Assembly: GCA_947479815.1 (NCBI GenBank)
Contig: CANKAT010000016.1
Coordinates: 1-48,004, forward strand
DNA: 48,004 nucleotides
Reading direction: 5' to 3'
Source: Sphingobacteriaceae bacterium
GTDB taxonomy: Bacteria; Bacteroidota; Bacteroidia; Sphingobacteriales; Sphingobacteriaceae
In this document: piece by piece, positions 43,438-48,004 of the stretch
Position numbering within the stretch: position 1 is the stretch's first letter
Layout: every line of letters starts with the position of its first letter
Translations under genes and position numbers: made by a program
Notes under the pieces: model-generated
Seen by the model: only the letters and a program-made list of their open reading frames with translations
What the model was told of the DNA's origin: nothing
Database searches by the model: none

Positions 43438-44391
43438 ATGAAACGTAGAGATTTAATTAAAGGAATCACAGCAGTGCCCTTACTTAGTGCTTTAAATCCG
43501 ATTGCATCTGTTTTAGCCTCAAATTCTGGCAAAAGCTTCAAAAAGCGCCTGGTTATTGATACTCATGTTGAGACCTGGAATTTTGATCCAAGATTCCCTT
43601 TTAAACATCCTGAGAATCCAAATTTAAAAGTGGCTATAGAGGCTCCAATTGAGAATCAGGTTAAACAAATGAAAGATTTTGATCTCAAATATGGAGTTCT
43701 TATCAATCCGCGTTATTATGGATGGGATAATTCATACATGGCTAATAATCTTAAAACTTATCCTAAGCAGTTTGTTGCGCATGGTTTATTGAATCCACAT
43801 GATCCCAAAATAGTAGATAATCTCAGATATTGGGTAAATGAACATGGCTTTCAGGGTATGCGTTTCAGCCCGATTTACACGCCCAAAGAAACCTGGTTAA
43901 ACTCTCCGGAACATTATCCTCTTTGGAAGGAAGCAGAAAAATTGGGGCTTTGTTTCAACTATTATATTGTTCCCCACCAAATGCCAATGCTGGCAGATAT
44001 GGCAGAGCGCTTTCCGGGTGTAAAAATTGTAGTTGACCATGCAGGAAAACCTGATCTGAAAGCCGCAGATTGCTGGCCTGAATTCAAGAAAATGTTTAAA
44101 CTAAGCCGTTTCTCAAATGTTTGGATAAGTAATTCAGAGCCCTATGAAATGTCTGAGATCAAGAAGTATCCCTATGAAGATACATTGCCGTTTTATAAGG
44201 CCATTTATGAAGAGTTTGGAGCCAAGCAGATTATTTGGGGTACCGGCTATCCTTTTCCAAGATGGGAACTGCCAATGGATAAAGAGCTGGAGTTTATGGA
44301 TAAGTACTGTAATTTCTACACGGATAACGATCTTGACCTGATCATGGGGAAAAATGCCCTTGGTATATGGAAATTTCCTGGAAAATCCTGA
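43438..44391 (+). CDS. Exported amidohydrolase_2 / lactonase-like TIM-barrel protein with altered active site
   Basis: A Tat-type signal (MKRRDLIKGITAVPLL) precedes a COG3618/amidohydrolase_2 barrel, a group that includes sugar-lactone and pyrone-dicarboxylate lactonases. Conserved context is visible: DTHVETWNF (41-49), HGFQGMRFSP, VVDHAGKPD with His201, and IIWGTGYPFP. Two usual key residues are replaced: the HxH motif reads HVE (His43, Glu45), and the Asp of WGSDWP is Gly270 in WGTGYP. It may use a different metal set, act without metal, or be inactive. The position after the second cassette suggests a lactone or cyclic intermediate as substrate. Confidence 0.75.
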   Translation: MKRRDLIKGITAVPLLSALNPIASVLASNSGKSFKKRLVIDTHVETWNFDPRFPFKHPENPNLKVAIEAPIENQVKQMKDFDLKYGVLINPRYYGWDNSYMANNLKTYPKQFVAHGLLNPHDPKIVDNLRYWVNEHGFQGMRFSPIYTPKETWLNSPEHYPLWKEAEKLGLCFNYYIVPHQMPMLADMAERFPGVKIVVDHAGKPDLKAADCWPEFKKMFKLSRFSNVWISNSEPYEMSEIKKYPYEDTLPFYKAIYEEFGAKQIIWGTGYPFPRWELPMDKELEFMDKYCNFYTDNDLDLIMGKNALGIWKFPGKS

Positions 44392-44463
44392 ATGTAAACT
44401 TTCAACTGAACAACATCAAATTTAAACGAAATTGCTACATAGATAATACTTATTATTACACAC

Positions 44464-45387
44464 ATGAGATATAGTTTCCAGTTATTGCTTTCCTTGTGCT
44501 TGCTGATATTACCCTTACAATCTTTGTTCGCTCAAGCTATTCCCAAAGAGGAACTAATCTTTTTGACTTCTGCCTGGAAAGGTGAACGTTTTGAGGATGG
44601 TCGCCCACGAATCCCTGACGAGTTGTTGAACCGTGCAAAGTCGATTGGTATTGAAGAGGCCTGGCAAATATTAAATAATGAAGGCTATTTGTATCAATAT
44701 GAGCGAAATTGGAAAATATTACATGAAGATGAAAAGGTTATTGGAAGGGCTTTAACTGCTTTTTATATGCCTATTCGTCCTGATGTGGAAAAGAATATCG
44801 TAGATCGTGCTGCCGCAGAAGGCAAACAAGGCAGGCATTTGCACTGGCCTATTAATATGCTTACCAAAGGTGATGTGTATGTTGCTGATAATGAAGGTAG
44901 AGTAGGGTCACTGATGGGTGATAACCTTGGAAATGTGATTTATAAAAACTCAGGAAATGGAGTAATATTTGATGGGTTTGCCCGCGACGTGGATGGATTG
45001 GCCGAGATCAAGGGATTTAATGCCTTTGTAAGAGATTTTGCACCCCAGTTTTTACAGGGTGTTGTGTTGATGGGTTTGAATACTCCGGTTACAATTGGAC
45101 AAGCCATTGTTTTACCTGGAGACCTAGTTATTGCTGGCCGTGCCGGGGTAGTATTTATTCCTGCTCATATGGCTGAACAGGTTATTGCTACTGCAGAATT
45201 CATTGCTTCAAAAGATCGTTTTGGCCATGAGATGATCAAAAGTGGAGCCTATAAGGCGGGGCAGGTTGATACACAATGGAGCGAAGAAATCAGAGTAGAA
45301 TACATGAAGTGGCTGGAAAAAAATCCAAAAGAAAAAAAGATCAGCCGCGCTCAGCTTGATCAATTTATGTTAAAAAGAACCTGGTAA
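44464..45387 (+). CDS. Exported RraA-like (class II pyruvate aldolase / HMG aldolase family) protein
   Basis: A Sec signal (1-24, ending FAQ) and an added N-terminal helical region (about 25-90) precede the RraA/HMG-aldolase fold. The fold shows the family motif GDNLG (Gly152-Asp153) and, about 20 residues later, DGFARD (Arg174, Asp175), which in active aldolases bind the metal and pyruvate enolate. Such enzymes split 4-hydroxy-2-oxo acids to pyruvate plus a second oxo acid; RraA itself inhibits RNase E. Export and the intact G-D...R-D motif favour an enzyme here. At 307 residues it is longer than usual because of the N-terminal part. BASS transporter gene follows by 23 bp. Confidence 0.78.
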   Translation: MRYSFQLLLSLCLLILPLQSLFAQAIPKEELIFLTSAWKGERFEDGRPRIPDELLNRAKSIGIEEAWQILNNEGYLYQYERNWKILHEDEKVIGRALTAFYMPIRPDVEKNIVDRAAAEGKQGRHLHWPINMLTKGDVYVADNEGRVGSLMGDNLGNVIYKNSGNGVIFDGFARDVDGLAEIKGFNAFVRDFAPQFLQGVVLMGLNTPVTIGQAIVLPGDLVIAGRAGVVFIPAHMAEQVIATAEFIASKDRFGHEMIKSGAYKAGQVDTQWSEEIRVEYMKWLEKNPKEKKISRAQLDQFMLKRTW

Positions 45388-45410
45388 TATTTTCCCTTAA
45401 ATTAAATCGG

Positions 45411-46523
45411 ATGAAACCTATTTTTAAAATTGTATTGGGAATTGGCATTTTATGCATACTCACTGCACTTACCTTGTATCTGCTCAACAGATCTACTGAT
45501 GCCGAGCCATTTCTGATTGCATCACTCATATCTATTGCCATTGGAATTCGGGGTGTATCAGCTTTAAAAGGATTTGCCTATCCTGTAATGATCTTCGGTG
45601 TAGTTTCTACAGCAATGATCTTTCCTCAGTATTTTCTTGAGATCAATGGCTTTAAATTATCTGGCCTGATTACTCCCCTCATTCAGTTAATCATGTTTGG
45701 AATGGGTATTACTATGAGCTACAGAGATTTTATTGGAGTATTTAAATCTCCTAAAGGAGTTCTTGTAGGGGTTTCAAGCCATTTTATAATCATGCCTTTG
45801 CTAGGGTTTGGATTGGCAACTTTCAGTGGTTTTACTCCCGAAATTGCAGCAGGCATGATTCTGATCGGATGCGCACCGAATGCTGTTGCAGCAAACGTTA
45901 TTTCATATCTGGCAAAAGCTAACCTAGCTCTATCCATTACACTTACTTCACTAGCAACCTTATTAGCTCCTTTCCTCACACCCCTACTGATGAAGTTATT
46001 AGGAGGTTCATTCATTGAGATCAATGTACTTGATATGATGTGGGACATTATGAAAATGGTCATTTTGCCAGTCACACTCGCTATGGTAATCAATGAACTC
46101 CTGAAGGATAAAATGAAGTGGATTAATGCGGTAATGCCCATTGTATCTATGTTTGGTATCGCATTTATCATTATAATTGTTACTGCCGTAGGTCGTGAAA
46201 GTCTTTTAAAAGTCGGTCCACTTCTTATACTATTAGTTTTGATTCATAACCTCATGGGCTATACCTTAGGATATTGGTTTGCTCGCTTGTTTAAAATGAG
46301 TGAAAAGGATTCCAGAACTATTGCAATTAATGTAGGGATGCAGAATGCTGGTCTTTCAAAAGGCCTAGCCTATGGAATGGGTAAGCTTGGAACCGTCGGA
46401 CTTGCACCAATGATCTATGGTCCGATGATGAACATCACCGGTTCTATTCTGGCATCTTACTGGAAAGGAAACCCCATTTCAGAACCTGATGGAAAAGATG
46501 AAATTAATCAACAAAAAAAATAA
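45411..46523 (+). CDS. BASS-family (bile acid:Na+ symporter-like) organic-anion transporter
   Basis: About ten membrane helices fill residues 5-350. Family marks include MFGMGITMSYRDF near 95, LIGCAPNAVAANVISYLAKA near 158-177 with the crossover segment, and MQNAGLSKGLAYGMG near 305-320, which supply the sodium sites and substrate crossover region. Relatives move bile acids, pantoate and other organic anions. In this context it is the likely inner-membrane entry route for an acid product (2-oxo acid or similar) made in the periplasm. It sits between the exported aldolase-like gene and an exported NTF2-like gene. Confidence 0.88.
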   Translation: MKPIFKIVLGIGILCILTALTLYLLNRSTDAEPFLIASLISIAIGIRGVSALKGFAYPVMIFGVVSTAMIFPQYFLEINGFKLSGLITPLIQLIMFGMGITMSYRDFIGVFKSPKGVLVGVSSHFIIMPLLGFGLATFSGFTPEIAAGMILIGCAPNAVAANVISYLAKANLALSITLTSLATLLAPFLTPLLMKLLGGSFIEINVLDMMWDIMKMVILPVTLAMVINELLKDKMKWINAVMPIVSMFGIAFIIIIVTAVGRESLLKVGPLLILLVLIHNLMGYTLGYWFARLFKMSEKDSRTIAINVGMQNAGLSKGLAYGMGKLGTVGLAPMIYGPMMNITGSILASYWKGNPISEPDGKDEINQQKK

Positions 46524-46529
46524 ATAATC

Positions 46530-46958
46530 ATGCTCAACTACTTAAAAATTTTCACTTTACTTACTGTAATTAGTCTGAATGCACAGGCTCAATCCAAAAA
46601 AGAAACACAAATTGCAAAGCTGGTCATCGCTATTAATAATGCCATCATCAATACAGACAGCCTTACTTTAAAGGACCTCACTTGCGAGGAATTAAGTTAT
46701 GGACATTCTGCTGGGTTAATTCAGGATCAGAAAGCATTTATTGCAGGAGTATTGAACGGACCTACATTTTTTAAAAGTATTGAACCCTTTGATCAGAAAA
46801 TTACAATGGCAGGTAAAAATGCAATTGTAAGACATATTGTAACTGCTAAGGCTGTAAATAAAGGGAATCCATTAGATTTAAAATTTGGGAACATAATGGT
46901 TTGGCAGAAAAAGCATGGCAAGTGGAAGTTGCTTGCGCGACAAGGCTATAAGCTATAA
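46530..46958 (+). CDS. Exported NTF2-like (DUF4440/SnoaL-type) small protein
   Basis: A Sec signal (1-20, ending AQA) is followed by a cone-shaped NTF2-like domain: IAKLVIAINNAIINTDSLTL, ELSYGHSAGLI, and a C-terminal sheet with FGNIMVWQKKHGKWKLLARQ. Fold members range from enzymes (isomerases, dehydratases) to binding proteins, and the function cannot be read from sequence. Bacteroidota homologues often sit in sugar or organic-acid loci. It begins 6 bp after the transporter stop and 9 bp before the aldolase gene, so it belongs to the operon. Exported location fits the periplasmic part of the pathway. Confidence 0.75.
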   Translation: MLNYLKIFTLLTVISLNAQAQSKKETQIAKLVIAINNAIINTDSLTLKDLTCEELSYGHSAGLIQDQKAFIAGVLNGPTFFKSIEPFDQKITMAGKNAIVRHIVTAKAVNKGNPLDLKFGNIMVWQKKHGKWKLLARQGYKL

Positions 46959-46967
46959 TTTAAAAAG

Positions 46968-47639
46968 ATGAATTTAAAAACAGAGCTTTCAAGGCTTATA
47001 AAAGAACAGGGAATTGTGCCATTGTACTACTCGGCTGATGCTGAAGTAAGTATTGATCTGATGAGGGCAATGTATGCAGGGGGCATTAGAACTACTGAAT
47101 ATGCAGATCGCGGTGATCGTGCATTGAAAAATTTCCGGGAGATGCGCAAAGTATGTGATGCCGAATTACCCGGAATGCGATTAGGTATTGGTACAATAAA
47201 AACTTTGGAATCTGCCCAAACTTATATTGATGAAGGCGCAGAATTTTTGGTATGCCCAGGAATTTTGGAGTCTGTGATTGAATTGTCTGACAAGAATGAT
47301 CTTCTATGTGTTCCTGGTTGTATGACCCCCAGCGAAATCATTCGAGCCGAAACTTGCGGGGCAAAGATTGTTAAGCTGTTCCCAGCAAATACCTTAGGTC
47401 CATCATTTATTGAAGCAGTGCAGGCACTTTTTCAAGATATTGTTTTTTTACCTACAGGCGGTATTGAACTTAACGAAGAAAATCTTAGAAGCTGGTTTAG
47501 AGTTGGAGTTTGCGCAGTTGGGGGTAGTAAAATGATTACCAAGGACGTGATTGAAAATAAGCGATATGATCACTTAGCCGCAGAGTCTAAAAGAGCGCTT
47601 GAGCTCATCAGTTTAATCAGAGAAAGTTTTAAAAAGTAA
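46968..47639 (+). CDS. KHG/KDPG-type class I aldolase, cytoplasmic
   Basis: This enzyme cleaves a 2-oxo-3-deoxy (phospho)sugar acid or 4-hydroxy-2-oxoglutarate to pyruvate plus an aldehyde. The TIM barrel shows Glu44 (TTEYADRGD), GIGTIKT near 73-79, CPGI near 96, VPGCMTPSE near 115-123, the Schiff-base lysine Lys136 in KIVKLFPA, and PTGGIE near 165. No signal peptide is present, unlike most proteins upstream, so it acts in the cytoplasm after uptake. At 223 residues it is normal length. In DgaE/DgaF-type loci a related aldolase uses the product of the SelA-like ammonia lyase, which supports the pathway model. Confidence 0.88.
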   Translation: MNLKTELSRLIKEQGIVPLYYSADAEVSIDLMRAMYAGGIRTTEYADRGDRALKNFREMRKVCDAELPGMRLGIGTIKTLESAQTYIDEGAEFLVCPGILESVIELSDKNDLLCVPGCMTPSEIIRAETCGAKIVKLFPANTLGPSFIEAVQALFQDIVFLPTGGIELNEENLRSWFRVGVCAVGGSKMITKDVIENKRYDHLAAESKRALELISLIRESFKK

Positions 47640-47663
47640 TATTTTTCAATATTCTATCAAAAA

Positions 47664-48004
47664 ATGAACGAATCATTATATAAATACATGAAAGTTGGCT
47701 TGGTCCACTTTATGGCTTTCCCTGCAACGATCAAGGGAGAAGGTCCGGTGCTTGAAACCATTCGAAAGATTGCTGTAGATGACTATTTTAGTGCCATTGA
47801 GATCACAACGATTAAAGACACTGAGCAACGAATGGCAGTAAAAAAAATGCTTGAAACATCGCATATGACCATCGCTTATGGTGCTCAGCCAAGATTATTA
47901 ACTACCGGTCTAAACATTAATCATCTGGTTGAAGAGGAACGTCAAAAGGCATTACAAAATTTAATGGCCGGAATTGACGAGGCTTATGAATTAGGTGCAA
48001 CAAG
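47664..48004 (+). CDS. Sugar phosphate isomerase/epimerase-like TIM barrel, cut by the window edge
   Basis: Translating from the ATG at 47664 gives MNESLYKYMKVGLVHFMAFP, then an open frame to the window end (113 codons seen). The first strand KVGLVHFMAFP, followed by a helix (LETIRKIAVDDYFSAIEITT) and a later MTIAYGAQPRLL strand, resembles the xylose-isomerase-like/AP-endonuclease 2 superfamily. No signal peptide is visible. It starts 24 bp after the aldolase gene. The C-terminal half with the metal ligands lies outside, so the reaction is unknown; an isomerase feeding the cytoplasmic aldolase is one option. Confidence 0.7.
   Translation, partial: MNESLYKYMKVGLVHFMAFPATIKGEGPVLETIRKIAVDDYFSAIEITTIKDTEQRMAVKKMLETSHMTIAYGAQPRLLTTGLNINHLVEEERQKALQNLMAGIDEAYELGAT

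Noticed and set aside
30802-47639. Biosynthetic gene cluster or defence system
   Set aside because: Gene content (hydrolases, lyases, aldolases, one carrier, SusCD) is catabolic; no synthase, nuclease or toxin-antitoxin signature was seen.
1-48004. tRNA genes, CRISPR arrays, insertion sequences
   Set aside because: No cloverleaf-like sequence with conserved TTC loop, no regularly spaced repeats and no transposase-like protein were noticed in reading; a covariance-model scan would be needed to exclude small RNAs.

Overview
The window looks like chromosome of a Bacteroidota member, most likely a Sphingobacteriaceae/Pedobacter-type organism. The reasons are low-GC DNA, SusC/SusD proteins, a Bacteroidota ECF sigma with FecR, lamin-tail and DUF5686 envelope proteins, an SDR-type threonine dehydrogenase, weak Shine-Dalgarno sequences and several TAnnTTTG-type -7 promoter elements. 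Species cannot be fixed from sequence reading alone. No rRNA, tRNA, insertion sequence, prophage or CRISPR array was seen.

Region 1 (1-23.3 kb) is mostly core genes. It holds folP (cut by the left edge), a DUF1599 protein, a DoxX-like membrane protein and aroK. Next come a DUF2231 membrane protein with a rubrerythrin-like lipoprotein, a PyrR-like phosphoribosyltransferase, a small conserved protein and rlmD. The block pheS - Rieske-like lipoprotein - tetR is tightly packed. kbl and an SDR threonine 3-dehydrogenase together give threonine to glycine plus acetyl-CoA. The rest is a DUF5686 outer-membrane protein, trhO, an exported esterase, a repeat-bearing small protein, a YebC-family protein, a 1414-residue modular lamin-tail surface protein, and asd.

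Region 2 (23.6-30.6 kb) is a sensory and uptake module: ECF sigma, FecR anti-sigma, an STN-bearing SusC/RagA TonB transporter and a SusD/RagB lipoprotein. A 24-bp perfect palindrome lies just before the sigma gene, and a hairpin lies between fecR and susC.

Region 3 (30.8 kb to the right edge) is the most interesting part: a long same-strand catabolic locus with no glycoside hydrolase. It encodes an exported M19 dipeptidase, three exported SelA-like PLP enzymes with an added C-terminal beta-rich domain, four exported amidohydrolases of two paralogous types (A and B), a CBM9-like protein, an exported amidohydrolase_2/lactonase-like protein, an exported RraA-like class II aldolase, a BASS-family transporter, an exported NTF2-like protein, a cytoplasmic KHG/KDPG aldolase, and a TIM-barrel isomerase cut by the right edge. 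The cassette A - B - SelA-like occurs twice (33.9-38.3 kb and 39.1-43.4 kb), each about 4.3 kb.

Working model (inference): SusCD brings an N-acylated amino acid, amino-sugar acid or D-amino-acid conjugate into the periplasm. The dipeptidase and amidohydrolases then release the free amine or acid. The Tat-exported PLP enzymes remove ammonia to give a 2-oxo-3-deoxy acid, which the exported RraA-like enzyme may cleave. The BASS carrier imports the acid product for the cytoplasmic aldolase. In other bacteria the SelA-like/amidohydrolase/KDPG-aldolase trio (DgaE/DgaF and EF_0837-EF_0839 type) is cytoplasmic; here its first steps appear to be exported and duplicated.
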